Origin: Qipengyuania sp. S6317L1
GTDB taxonomy: Bacteria; Pseudomonadota; Alphaproteobacteria; Sphingomonadales; Sphingomonadaceae
Direction of reading: 5' to 3'
NCBI RefSeq assembly: GCF_023015615.1
Contig: NZ_JALKAJ010000002.1
Location: 434,001-498,000 of the forward strand
Length of the DNA: 64,000 bases
Below are positions 8,885 to 18,039 of the stretch, piece after piece. The notes beneath the pieces were generated by a model that ran no database searches, had not been told where the DNA came from, and was given only the letters and a program-made list of their open reading frames with translations. Made by a program: the position numbers and the translations under genes. Within the stretch, counting starts at the first letter, position 1. Every line of letters starts with the position of its first letter.

Positions 8885-10924
8885 GTGAGCCAGCCAAAAC
8901 GAATTGGCCTGTTGTTCGTGCATGGCATCGGCCAGCAAAAGCCGTGGGAGCATTTGCGAAAAACAGCGGCCCGATTGGCTGAATTACTCCGCGTCCATCC
9001 CCATAGAGATGCGCACGTTTCGATTGTGGATCGCACGCATGAGTGGGGCGATCCGCTCGATACACCTCGCATCAGACGTGCGGGCAATCACGAACATCCC
9101 GCTGCGCCCATGACCATTCATTACCGCGTGCCCGATAAAGGCATCGATGTGGCGTTCGAATGCCACGAGGTGTGGTGGGCGGATCTTGGGAAACGGCGTG
9201 GTCTTGGCGAAGCGATCAGCTTCTGGCTTTGGGGGCTCGGTCAATGGAACGCGCCGATCTACGCCAAACGCGATGCGACCAAGCTTTCGCACATGCCCGA
9301 GACGACCAAACGACCGAGCGTCCACGTGCCGCGATCGACGTCCTTGTCCCCGCTCATACAGGTTTATTCCCGCATGAGCCTTGCGTGGGCGGGTATCGTC
9401 GCCTCGCTCCTTTTCATCAGCACATGGGGCATTTTTCGCGTTCTGAGCCTTATCACCGGTAAGAAGGTCTCGCTCGACCTGATTGTAGATTACATGGGCG
9501 ATGTCGAAATTTATCAGAAGCGCGGAACACCCAACCGGGGCGTTCCAAGCGATCCCGGTCATGCGACGCGGGTCGCGATCAGGCGGCGTATGATAAGCCA
9601 GATGGTCGCCATGGGCGCACGCGATTACGACACCTGGAGCATCCTTGCCCATTCACTCGGCTCGGTCCTCGCCTTCAACGGGATCGGTGAGATCGGGCAC
9701 ACCTTGCCCAATTATTGCGAGAAGGAGCTTTGGGATGATCTGCCAGACGACCTTAAACGAGATCCCGATTGCCGCCTGCGCGATGATACCCATGATATGA
9801 TCCCCGCGCGGCCTGCATGGCTGGATCACCCGGACTGCATCAACAAGGGCAAACTGTTCGCAAACCTTACGAATTTCGTCACCTACGGCAGCCCGCTGGG
9901 CAGCTTCGGCGCCATTTGGCCACGGATTGTGGCTTTCGAAAAAGGGGTTGGCGCCAAAGGTATTGCGCGCGATCACGGCGTTTTCGACAACACGCGCTGG
10001 ATCAACATCGTGTCAGGCGGAGACCCCGTCTCGGGCCTTCTGGAACGCTACAGAAAATATCTGCCTGCCGAGCAGCAAAGGGACCTGCCTGAAGAGGTGA
10101 ACCTCGTGCGTCCAAGCCGGGCGCTATATGGCGCATCGCACACGGCGTATTTCAGGCCGGAATGGTCAAGCGCGCGTGGGACAGCCACACAGCCCAGCCA
10201 TTATGCGACTTTTCACGATGAAGTGATCGATCAACTCATCCGGGAACCAAGCGAGCCTCCGCATATCGCTTCGCTAAAGGCCACGGTCCGAACCCATGAT
10301 CGCCAGAGGCTGAACAATTCATTCTGGGCAACGATGGTCGTTTACCTCGCGTGCTTTGTACTCCTCGGTCTTTTGATAACCGCATTGGGAGGAACGCTTC
10401 CCGCTGGCTTCCAATTCAGTCCGGATGCCGTTCCCATTTCCAAGAAATGGAGCTGGAGTGAGCTTATCCCTACAATACTGGGTTGGGGGATGTTCTGGCT
10501 GAGCTTGATGATGGGCGGGGTCTATACCGCGGGCATATCCCGCTATCGTCAGGAGGTGAGCCGCGATCTTGCCGAATGCCGATACGAGCTGAACGCAAGT
10601 CCCGAACCAAGCGAAGAGCGAGCGCGTGATCTCAAAATCGGGATCACAATCGATCGTGTGTCCTACTGGGCCAATATCCTGTTCGGTTTTCCGACTATTG
10701 TCATCTGGATGGCGGTCTTCGCAAGTGCGATCGACGCTGTTGTCAAATGCGTCATGGGGCTCGATCATGTGCAGGGTTGGGTAGAATGTCTATTCGGCAA
10801 ACATCGCCCGTTCGCGCCGGTCGTGGTTCTGTTTCTCCTGCTTCTTCTCAACTCGATCATGCAGGCATGTTTGAGCATGTGGGCAGTGTGGCTGCGCAAG
10901 AGAAACAGCCAGTCACATGGCTAG
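8885..10924 (+). CDS. Membrane protein with alpha/beta-hydrolase-like motifs, function unknown
   Basis: 679 residues, not assigned to a named family. The N terminus reads LLFVHGIGQQ (a beta-strand/oxyanion-like HG motif). Near residue 255 comes WSILAHSLGSVLAF, a G/A-x-S-x-G nucleophile elbow of lipases and PGAP1-like hydrolases. A hydrophobic helix near residues 165-190 (LAWAGIVASLLFISTWGIF) lies inside the hydrolase region. Four further hydrophobic segments lie in the last 200 residues, starting near FWATMVVYLACFVLLGLLI. So a hydrolase-like core is probably tethered to the inner membrane, and lipid or ester hydrolysis is an inference. Start is a GTG with a G-rich ribosome site about 7 nt upstream. 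It is separate from the btu operon (79-nt gap) and convergent with the next gene. Confidence 0.6.
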   Translation: MSQPKRIGLLFVHGIGQQKPWEHLRKTAARLAELLRVHPHRDAHVSIVDRTHEWGDPLDTPRIRRAGNHEHPAAPMTIHYRVPDKGIDVAFECHEVWWADLGKRRGLGEAISFWLWGLGQWNAPIYAKRDATKLSHMPETTKRPSVHVPRSTSLSPLIQVYSRMSLAWAGIVASLLFISTWGIFRVLSLITGKKVSLDLIVDYMGDVEIYQKRGTPNRGVPSDPGHATRVAIRRRMISQMVAMGARDYDTWSILAHSLGSVLAFNGIGEIGHTLPNYCEKELWDDLPDDLKRDPDCRLRDDTHDMIPARPAWLDHPDCINKGKLFANLTNFVTYGSPLGSFGAIWPRIVAFEKGVGAKGIARDHGVFDNTRWINIVSGGDPVSGLLERYRKYLPAEQQRDLPEEVNLVRPSRALYGASHTAYFRPEWSSARGTATQPSHYATFHDEVIDQLIREPSEPPHIASLKATVRTHDRQRLNNSFWATMVVYLACFVLLGLLITALGGTLPAGFQFSPDAVPISKKWSWSELIPTILGWGMFWLSLMMGGVYTAGISRYRQEVSRDLAECRYELNASPEPSEERARDLKIGITIDRVSYWANILFGFPTIVIWMAVFASAIDAVVKCVMGLDHVQGWVECLFGKHRPFAPVVVLFLLLLLNSIMQACLSMWAVWLRKRNSQSHG

Positions 10925-10952
10925 AGCTGCCTGATAAGCGCGCGTGCCCGCC

Positions 10953-11828
10953 TCATGCTGGCAACACTTCGCTTGAGCCGCGATCAAGCTCGTCGATCAC
11001 TTCGGCAAAGCCAAATTCGCTTTTCCAGCCAAGCACTTCTTGCGCTTTGTCAGCCACGTAGATGCGGTCGATGCTATGAGGAAGCGTCCAATGGCGGGCG
11101 TCGAAGGCTTCTGCCAGATCAAGCGCCCTTTCGCGCAGCACTGCGCCAGCATCGGACTTGAGCGCCCCACAATCGCCGGGGTTGAAGGGGGTTTGTCCTG
11201 AAATGATGAACACGCCAAATCGTCCGAAATCCGCCTGTGCGGCCGCCAGATGCGCCTTTGCCACATCACGCGCATCAATGCCCCGGTGCAGCCGATAGAC
11301 CGCCATGAGTGGAGCTGCCTCTGGAAAACAGCGCGACATGCGGATGACGCCAATTTTAAGCGCGTCACTGGAAGCATCGCAAGCAAGCGCTTCTGCTGCA
11401 AGCTTGGTGCGATGATAGATCGTGCGCGGCTGCGGTGTGGTTTTTTCCGTGATCCAGGTGGCTTTGCCATCGTCATGCGAAGCATAACCATAAAGCGCGG
11501 TTGTGCTTGTCAGGACTACCCGCCGCACTCCTTGTTCGCTCGCGATCCGCAGGACATTCGCAGTCCCTTCGACATTTATCCGTTCAAACTCTTCATCTGG
11601 CAAAATATCCACGTGCGGGGCGTGCAGAGCCGCAGTATGATACACCGCCTCGCACCCTTCAAAGGCGCGCTTCAGGAGGTCTTCGTCGCACAGATCGCCG
11701 ATCATGCTGGTCGCCGAGCACGGCGAACGATCTAGTCCGACGACATCATGATCGCCAAGAAGCGCGCGGTGGATCGCCCGCCCGATGCGCCCCGAACTGC
11801 CTGTTATAGCGTAGCGTGCCATGCGCAT
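10953..11828 (-). CDS. NAD(P)-dependent epimerase/dehydratase family (extended SDR)
   Basis: 291 residues. The Rossmann nucleotide site ITGSSGRIGRAI is at the N terminus, followed by AVYHTAALHAP (NAG-like strand), VLTSTTALYG, and the catalytic YHRTK (YxxxK). It is therefore an extended short-chain dehydrogenase of the sugar-nucleotide epimerase type acting in the cytosol. The C-terminal substrate domain is not diagnostic, so the substrate is unknown. Two close ATGs exist (11828 and 11822); the outer one is given. It lies 51 nt beyond the end of the CAP/RTX gene on the same strand and may share its transcript. Confidence 0.8.
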   Translation of the reverse strand: MRMARYAITGSSGRIGRAIHRALLGDHDVVGLDRSPCSATSMIGDLCDEDLLKRAFEGCEAVYHTAALHAPHVDILPDEEFERINVEGTANVLRIASEQGVRRVVLTSTTALYGYASHDDGKATWITEKTTPQPRTIYHRTKLAAEALACDASSDALKIGVIRMSRCFPEAAPLMAVYRLHRGIDARDVAKAHLAAAQADFGRFGVFIISGQTPFNPGDCGALKSDAGAVLRERALDLAEAFDARHWTLPHSIDRIYVADKAQEVLGWKSEFGFAEVIDELDRGSSEVLPA

Positions 11829-11879
11829 TGCCTAATCCATTGAACGGGAAACAGGCAAAGTCTTTTGGCGCTGCGCCAA

Positions 11880-13694
11880 TCAGCCGAAGAACTCGTGCTG
11901 CATTGGATCAAGAAAGTGCAACATCGCGCTCGTGTCCGCGCCTGACAGGGCGACCGGGGGGTTATCGGCGCTTTGTCCGTCAGCGCCGCCGCCAAACCAC
12001 GTGCCGAATGTTTCTTCGCCAAAACCGTGCGCGGTCAGGTAATCGCGCACCCCCTGCTCAGACTGATAGTTGGCATAGCGAATGTTGCCATCCGCGTGCA
12101 TCAGCGCGCGCAGGTATGCCGTGCCGTCGGTAAGCGCGAAATAGACCTCCCAGATGCCGTCGCCATCATAGTCGTTTGAACCAAGCACCCTGTTGATGTT
12201 CTCGATCTGAAGGTCGTTCTGGAAGCGTTGCTGGCTATCGTTGGGGCCAAACTGCTCGACGATGCCGGCTTCAACCAGCGGGTCGATGTAAATGCCCGCT
12301 ACCCGGGTCTCACCGGCCCATGTGTTGTCGTTGAAATAGACAAGCCCGTCATCTGCCGTGCCAACCGTCGCAAAGCGGCCAATTGCATCGTTGACGAGGA
12401 TCTGATCCACATCGCCATCGCCGTTCACGTCGGTCGAGCCAATGCGCAGCCATGCGCCATTTCCACCAAGCGCATTGCCGTCGAAATCGAGGATATTGTC
12501 CATCGCCGACTGATAGACCGATGGGTCCACCGTATCGAAATTGACACTTACCCCGGTACCGCGAAGCAGGCGGATGACAGTATCATCAAACTCGAGATAT
12601 TCGATATTGGTGAGCGTATCGGTGCCATTTGCGCCGGACACCTCGAACACGCCGAGCGCGGTCTGGGTGACGGTAAAACTGGATGAAGCCCCGCCGAAAG
12701 CCGCCGTATCGATCCCGCTCCCGCCATCGAATGTGTCATTGCCGGCGTGGCCAAGGAATGTCTGCGCACCCTCGCCCGATGAAACCGTGAGGCCGGCAAG
12801 CGATATCACGACAATGTTGGCAAAGCCTTCAACATGGCCCGAACCAGACAGCCGCAGAGTGTCGCCATTGACCACATCTGCTTTCACGTTCTGCGTCACA
12901 TTCGTGAGAGTGAGGGAGGCAGATTGATTGGTTGCAGCCCCGCCAAAGGTCACTTGAACATTGGAGGTCTGGGAAAGCTCGACATTATAGCCCCCCGCCG
13001 AGCCGCTCGTGAATTGCTGCCCACCCACGGTCACATTGAGCGTGCCGAGCCCTTCGCCAGGCGTGTAAAACGCGTCCTGATCGCTATCGGTGTAGGCAAC
13101 GCCCAGAAGGAATATGCCGCCCCGGTTGCCGAAGTTTTGCGTTACCACAAGCGGACCGACATCGGTGCCGGGATTGTTTTCAGGGGTCGCCCCGATGCCG
13201 ATCTCAGAATAATTGGGGTTCATGATCGCAATGCGATGGCCGGCCGGATTCTGGATACCGTTGGGCTCAAATCCCCAATCGACCATGAAACCTGCGTGGC
13301 CGTACATGATATCCTGCGTGAAAGCGAAGACGTTCTCGGCGACCGTAAACCACCCGGTGTATCCGGCCGCCGTAATCCTATCGCCGAGCCCGGCCTCTCC
13401 GGGCAGCCGGTGACTTTGCTCGTCAGCCGCAATCATCTCACCGTTGTGGGTGCGCGCGGCGAGCGCGAGATTATCATTCCAGGCAACCGGAGCGGTGGGC
13501 ACGAGCGCCTCGAACCCCGAAAGCAGATCGTCTGCATCCACGCCAAAGAAATTGAGCGCCGATTGGATGTTCGAAAAGCGTGCCGTCAACGGGTCATAGG
13601 AAGAAATATAACGCGCCGCGTTCCCCATCGGATCAAGACGCGCGTCATTGATCAGTTCGAGGTTATATTGCTCAAGATCGGTTGCAGTCGACAT
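11880..13694 (-). CDS. Secreted CAP-domain protein with RTX-like calcium repeats
   Basis: About 604 residues. Residues ~1-200 form a CAP/SCP-like domain (LELINDARLDP, VAWNDNLALAARTHNGEMI, YTGWFTVAENVF, GHRIAIMNPNYSEIGIG). The middle has FLGHAGNDTFDGGSG with GGxGxDT-type RTX signature, followed by a short beta-rich repeat with TLTNIEYLEF. The C-terminal third contains EF-like calcium loops DVNGDGDVD and DYDGDG. There is no N-terminal signal peptide, and the tail ends in hydrophobics (HEFFG), as in type I secreted proteins; export by a type I system is inferred, though none is encoded here. Start set at 13694, preceded by GGAAGGTGAG. The role of the CAP domain is unknown. Confidence 0.8.
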   Translation of the reverse strand: MSTATDLEQYNLELINDARLDPMGNAARYISSYDPLTARFSNIQSALNFFGVDADDLLSGFEALVPTAPVAWNDNLALAARTHNGEMIAADEQSHRLPGEAGLGDRITAAGYTGWFTVAENVFAFTQDIMYGHAGFMVDWGFEPNGIQNPAGHRIAIMNPNYSEIGIGATPENNPGTDVGPLVVTQNFGNRGGIFLLGVAYTDSDQDAFYTPGEGLGTLNVTVGGQQFTSGSAGGYNVELSQTSNVQVTFGGAATNQSASLTLTNVTQNVKADVVNGDTLRLSGSGHVEGFANIVVISLAGLTVSSGEGAQTFLGHAGNDTFDGGSGIDTAAFGGASSSFTVTQTALGVFEVSGANGTDTLTNIEYLEFDDTVIRLLRGTGVSVNFDTVDPSVYQSAMDNILDFDGNALGGNGAWLRIGSTDVNGDGDVDQILVNDAIGRFATVGTADDGLVYFNDNTWAGETRVAGIYIDPLVEAGIVEQFGPNDSQQRFQNDLQIENINRVLGSNDYDGDGIWEVYFALTDGTAYLRALMHADGNIRYANYQSEQGVRDYLTAHGFGEETFGTWFGGGADGQSADNPPVALSGADTSAMLHFLDPMQHEFFG

Positions 13695-13968
13695 ACACTC
13701 ACCTTCCCCCAAGGATGATTATCACGGGGTAGAAAACTATCGTTAACCCGCTTTATCACTCCTGAATGCGGCAAATGAGAGGTGCTTTGCGACAAGCGGG
13801 GCGCGCGGTGCGACCACCGTTTGCCCCCTCCAGTATTCGGGATCTCAACGGCAAGTAAACGGCCGGACGGGGAAATGGGGCGAGCCCTATGAACCTTGCC
13901 CGTTTTTCAAAAAATGGGTATGCCATTTGTCAAGAGCGCCAAGAATGGTGCCATTGGGAGAGAAATTG

Positions 13969-15273
13969 ATGGCATGGGATTTCGAAACCGACCCAGAATT
14001 TCAGGAACAACTCGATTGGATGGAAGAGTTCGTCCGTGAAAAAGTCGAGCCGCTCGGAATGCTCGGAATACACCCATACGATGTCAAAAACCCCCGCAGG
14101 AACGAACTGGTCCGCCCGCTACAGCAGGAAGTTAAGGATAGGGGTTTGTGGGCTTGTCATCTTGGGCCTGAACTGGGCGGGCGAGGGTATGGTCAGGTTA
14201 AACTGGGCCTGATGAACGAGATTTTGGGCGGTGCCACTTTTGCGCCGATCGTGTTTGGCTGCCAGGCTCCCGACACCGGAAATGCAGAGATCATTGCGCA
14301 TTACGGGACCGACGAACAGAAGGCACGGTATCTTGAACCTTTGCTCGAGAATGAAATCGTTTCGGCCTTTTCGATGACAGAACCACAAGGTGGTTCCGAC
14401 CCTACAAATTTTGCTACCACCGCCGTGCTCGACGGCAATCATTGGAAAATCAACGGCGAGAAGTGGTTCTCGACCAATGGCAAATGGGCCGATTTCCTGA
14501 TCGTCATGGCCGTTACCAATCCCGATGCACAGCGTCACAAGCGCATGAGCATGTTTATCGTGCCGGTTGATACGCCCGGCGTGGAAATCATCCGAAATGT
14601 CGGTGTCTATGGTCAGCAAGACGGCTCGGAAAGCTATGTGCGCTATACCGACGCGCGCGTCCCTGCCGATCATCTGCTCGGCGAACAGGGCGAAGCTTTT
14701 GCGATTTCGCAAACGCGCCTGGGTGGTGGCCGCGTGCACCATGCCATGCGCACCGTAGGCAATTGCAAGCGCCTCCTCGATGCGATGAGCCGCCGCGCGG
14801 TCAGCCGCAAGACGCGCACCGGCGTCGTCGCTGACTACCAGACAGTGAAGATGCAGATCGCAGACAGTTATATCGAACTGGAACAATTCAGATTGTTCGT
14901 GCTCAAGACCGCATGGATGATCGACAAATATCAGGATTATCTGAAGGTTCGCAAAGACATCGCGGCGATCAAAGCTTTGATGCCGACGGTGTACCACAAC
15001 ATCGCGAAGCGCTGCATCCACATCCACGGCTCGCTCGGCGTGTCGAACGAAATGCCCTTCGTGGGCAACCTTATTGGCTCGATGGTGATGGGCATCGCCG
15101 ATGGTCCAACCGAAGTCCATAAGGTGACTGTCGCAAAGCAGCACCTGCGCGATTACAAGGATGTCGGCGATCCGATATTTCCCGATTACTCGCTGATAGC
15201 GCGGAGGGAGCAGGCGTTGCAGAGGTACGGCCCTCCTGAAGAATTGGTCGAGGCAGCGGAAGCAGCAGAGTGA
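13969..15273 (+). CDS. Acyl-CoA dehydrogenase (FadE2/ACAD10-11-like)
   Basis: 434 residues. FAD-dependent alpha,beta-dehydrogenation of an acyl-CoA. Seen: N-terminal helical domain, FSMTEPQGGSDP (flavin-binding strand), the KWFSTNG segment, VGVYGQQDGSESYV, and the C-terminal IHGSLGVSNEMPF with IADGPTEVHKVTVAKQHLR. The 'ADGPTEVH' region is typical of the ACAD10/11 branch rather than short/medium-chain enzymes. Start at 13969 is supported by GGGAGAGA 7 nt upstream. Its stop overlaps the next gene's GTG start by 4 nt, coupling it to an MFS transporter. Confidence 0.88.
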   Translation: MAWDFETDPEFQEQLDWMEEFVREKVEPLGMLGIHPYDVKNPRRNELVRPLQQEVKDRGLWACHLGPELGGRGYGQVKLGLMNEILGGATFAPIVFGCQAPDTGNAEIIAHYGTDEQKARYLEPLLENEIVSAFSMTEPQGGSDPTNFATTAVLDGNHWKINGEKWFSTNGKWADFLIVMAVTNPDAQRHKRMSMFIVPVDTPGVEIIRNVGVYGQQDGSESYVRYTDARVPADHLLGEQGEAFAISQTRLGGGRVHHAMRTVGNCKRLLDAMSRRAVSRKTRTGVVADYQTVKMQIADSYIELEQFRLFVLKTAWMIDKYQDYLKVRKDIAAIKALMPTVYHNIAKRCIHIHGSLGVSNEMPFVGNLIGSMVMGIADGPTEVHKVTVAKQHLRDYKDVGDPIFPDYSLIARREQALQRYGPPEELVEAAEAAE

Positions 15274-16775
15274 CCGAGGCATCTCAAGCGGTGAACACCG
15301 CCCCGCCCCTGTCGCTGGTGAACCGCGTCTCGTACGGGACCGGCGCGATGGCAAATGGCATCAAGGGCGCTGCGTTTTCCAGCTATTTGATGCTCTACTT
15401 CAATCAGGTCGTGGGCGTGCCGGCGTCTATCGTGGGCACGGCGCTGGCCTGCACTCTTTTGGTTGATGCAGTGGTCGATCCGTTCCTGGGACGGTGGGCA
15501 GACATGACCCACAGCCGGTTGGGACGACGCCACCCATTCATGTATGCAGCGATCATTCCGACCTCGATATTTTTCTTCCTGACATGGTTCCCGCCTGACG
15601 GGCTCTCCCATATCCAGCTGGGCTTATGGATATTCGCATTAGCTGCGGCGACGCGCGCCTCTATCAGCGCATTTGAGATCAACACCTCGGCGATGGCTGC
15701 GGAATTGACCGAAGTCTACGCACACAGAACCAAGCTGTTCAGCCTGCGCTACTGGTTTGGATATGCAGGGGCCTATGGCTTCACCAGCTTCTGTCTCGCG
15801 TTCATTTTCGTTGAGACGCAAGCTTTCCCGCAAGGCCAGTTGAACCCGGCAAGCTACGAAAGTTTTGCCGCGCTGGGTGCGGGCCTCATGTTCCTTGCCA
15901 TGGTGATCTGCAGCGTAGGGACGCAAAACCGCGTGCCCTATATGCGGCAGGCGAGCGTTGTACCCGATGATGAAAAACTGTCCTTCGGGCAACATCTGGG
16001 CGAAATGTTAGCCGCATTTCGAAATCGCGGTTTTCTGGCGATCTTTGGATTTGGCGTGTGCAAGTATTCTGCGATCGGACTGTACAGCGCCACCACCCTC
16101 TATTTCGGCACATATCTTTTCAAGCTGAACACGGTCGAGCTCGCGATCCTTACGGTTGATAGCCTTGTCGCAGCGACGCTCGCCGCCCCGCTTGCGCCAG
16201 TATTTTCGAGATTGATCGGGAAACGTGCAAGCTCGATGATATTTGCCATCGTGGGGGTCTCGATTGGCGTTTCCCCTCTCATCCTGAGCTATTTCGATGC
16301 GTTCTTTTTGCCGGGGGATCCCATGTTGTTGCCTACGCTCTTTGCCATAGGCGCGGTTTACGGTTCGATGGTGGCGATTTCCTTGATCAACACATCGGCC
16401 ATGCTCGCGGACGTGGTCGAAGACAGCGCGGTGGAAACGGGGCGGCACGAAGCAGGGACCTTCTTCTCAGCCTCAAGCTTCATGCAGCAATGCTCGAACG
16501 CGGTGGGGATCTTTCTGGCAGGCCAAGTGCTGGCTGCATCCAGCTTCCCAGAACGAGCCGACCCCGCGACGATTGCCGATGCGACGGTCGACAGTCTGAT
16601 CCTTCATTATGTCCCGACATCATTGGGGCTATGGACTGTGGGAGCGCTGATCCTGCTGTTCTACCCGATCACGCAAGAGCGGCACGAACGCAATGTAGAG
16701 GTGCTTCGTGCCCGCGAAGCCGAAGCGCGCGAGCAAGAGTTGCGCGATGCGCCCATCGGCAGTCCGGCGCGGTAG
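15270..16775 (+). CDS. MFS transporter, glycoside-pentoside-hexuronide:cation symporter-like
   Basis: 501 residues with about 12 hydrophobic helices. The N-terminal region has the GPH/MelB-type layout: NRVSYGTGAMANG, LLVDAVVDPFLGRWADMTHSRLGRRHPFM (split motif with DPxxGxxxD and R-x-G-R-R). In practice such proteins in sphingomonads lie with fatty-acid or terpenoid catabolic genes, and the position between acyl-CoA dehydrogenases suggests uptake of the substrate of that pathway rather than a sugar. That is inference. The last ~40 residues are charged and cytoplasmic. It starts with GTG overlapping the upstream stop. Confidence 0.82.
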   Translation: MTEASQAVNTAPPLSLVNRVSYGTGAMANGIKGAAFSSYLMLYFNQVVGVPASIVGTALACTLLVDAVVDPFLGRWADMTHSRLGRRHPFMYAAIIPTSIFFFLTWFPPDGLSHIQLGLWIFALAAATRASISAFEINTSAMAAELTEVYAHRTKLFSLRYWFGYAGAYGFTSFCLAFIFVETQAFPQGQLNPASYESFAALGAGLMFLAMVICSVGTQNRVPYMRQASVVPDDEKLSFGQHLGEMLAAFRNRGFLAIFGFGVCKYSAIGLYSATTLYFGTYLFKLNTVELAILTVDSLVAATLAAPLAPVFSRLIGKRASSMIFAIVGVSIGVSPLILSYFDAFFLPGDPMLLPTLFAIGAVYGSMVAISLINTSAMLADVVEDSAVETGRHEAGTFFSASSFMQQCSNAVGIFLAGQVLAASSFPERADPATIADATVDSLILHYVPTSLGLWTVGALILLFYPITQERHERNVEVLRAREAEAREQELRDAPIGSPAR

Positions 16776-16811
16776 AGCCTGCGCGACAACACACCGGAAA
16801 AGGAAGCAAAG

Positions 16812-18023
16812 ATGGCGACCCAAACTAACACCGCAGATCGAAGTGAGACAGATGCGTTTCGCGAAGAAGTGCGCGCCTTTCTGGCCGAGAACTTCCCGCA
16901 AGAACTGAAAGCCAAGGGCAACCCGCTAGCCGGTATCGAGAGCGCCCTTCGCGAAAGCGATGCGCAAAAAGCATGGCGCGAGGCGATGGGCGCACGCGGT
17001 TGGGGCACCCCCACCTGGCCCCGGGAATACGGCGGCGGCGGCCTCACACGCAAACAGGCCGCGGTTCTGGGCGAAGAACTGGTGAAAGCCGGCGCCTACA
17101 ACCCGATCGGCGGAATGGGTGTCATGATGTTTGGCCCTACACTCCTCGAATATGGAAACGAGGAGCAGAAGCGCGAACACATCCCGCCCATCTGCCGCGG
17201 TGAAATCCGCTGGTGTCAGGGCTACTCCGAACCCAATGCCGGTTCGGATCTTGCCAATTTGCAAACCACCGCTGAGGACAAGGGAGACTACTACCTCGTC
17301 AACGGACAGAAAACATGGACGAGCGGCGGGCAATGGGCGCACAAATGCTTTTGCCTCGTGCGCACTGACAGGTCCGACAAGCACAAAGGTATCAGCTTCC
17401 TTCTGATCGACATGGATACGCCGGGCGTCGAGGTTCGCCCTATCCAGATGATCAGCGGAATGAGCCCGTTTTGTGAAACATTCTTCACCGATGTGAAGGT
17501 GCCCAAGGAGAACCTTGTCGGCGAAGAAGGCCAAGGCTGGACCATCGGAAAGCGTTTGCTTCAGCACGAACGCACCAATTTGTCGGGCGGCAACTCCGTG
17601 GCTCGCGCAATGGGTGTGAGCCTGTCTGCTTTCGCCAAGAAGTATATGGAGACAGATGACAAGGGAGAGATCGCGGATAAGGCGCTGCGCGACCGGATCG
17701 CCGATTTCGAAATCCGTTGGGGCGCCTTCCTACTTACCGCCCGCCGTGCCACCGAGGAAAGCAAAGCGCATGGGGGCGTTTCGGAAATCAGTTCGGTCCT
17801 CAAGAAACTCGGGACAAAACTTGGGCAGGAACGCTCCGAAATGATGATCGAGATCATGGGCCTGCAAGGGCTTGGCTGGGAAGGTGAAGGCTTCAGCGAC
17901 GCAGAGCTTTCGGGCGTGCGCGGCTGGCTGTTTGGCAAGGCGACGACGGTTTACGGCGGTTCAACCGAGATCCAGAACAACATCATCGCCAAGCGCGTGC
18001 TTGGTATGCTCGATCACCAGTAA
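16812..18023 (+). CDS. Acyl-CoA dehydrogenase, larger subunit of a likely heteromeric pair
   Basis: 403 residues. It has the standard ACAD pattern: GWGTPTWPREYGGGG, CQGYSEPNAGSDLA, KTWTSGGQWAHKCF and the C-terminal flavin site VYGGSTEIQNNIIAKRVLG. The usual catalytic glutamate position in 'YEGT' is a glycine here (YGGST), so the base, as in several steroid- and branched-chain-type enzymes, must come from elsewhere. A shorter, divergent ACAD starts 16 nt downstream; such pairs form alpha2beta2 enzymes in steroid and bile-acid side-chain catabolism. That functional parallel is inference. A GGAAG ribosome site precedes the ATG. Confidence 0.86.
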   Translation: MATQTNTADRSETDAFREEVRAFLAENFPQELKAKGNPLAGIESALRESDAQKAWREAMGARGWGTPTWPREYGGGGLTRKQAAVLGEELVKAGAYNPIGGMGVMMFGPTLLEYGNEEQKREHIPPICRGEIRWCQGYSEPNAGSDLANLQTTAEDKGDYYLVNGQKTWTSGGQWAHKCFCLVRTDRSDKHKGISFLLIDMDTPGVEVRPIQMISGMSPFCETFFTDVKVPKENLVGEEGQGWTIGKRLLQHERTNLSGGNSVARAMGVSLSAFAKKYMETDDKGEIADKALRDRIADFEIRWGAFLLTARRATEESKAHGGVSEISSVLKKLGTKLGQERSEMMIEIMGLQGLGWEGEGFSDAELSGVRGWLFGKATTVYGGSTEIQNNIIAKRVLGMLDHQ

Positions 18024-18039
18024 GAAGGGGGGGCTGAAA

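Noticed and set aside
12834-13718. 294-codon open frame opposite the CAP/RTX gene
   Set aside because: Shadow frame; the minus-strand frame has CAP, RTX and calcium motifs.
14119-15354. 411-codon open frame antisense to the first acyl-CoA dehydrogenase
   Set aside because: His/Arg/Val-rich shadow with no recognisable domain.
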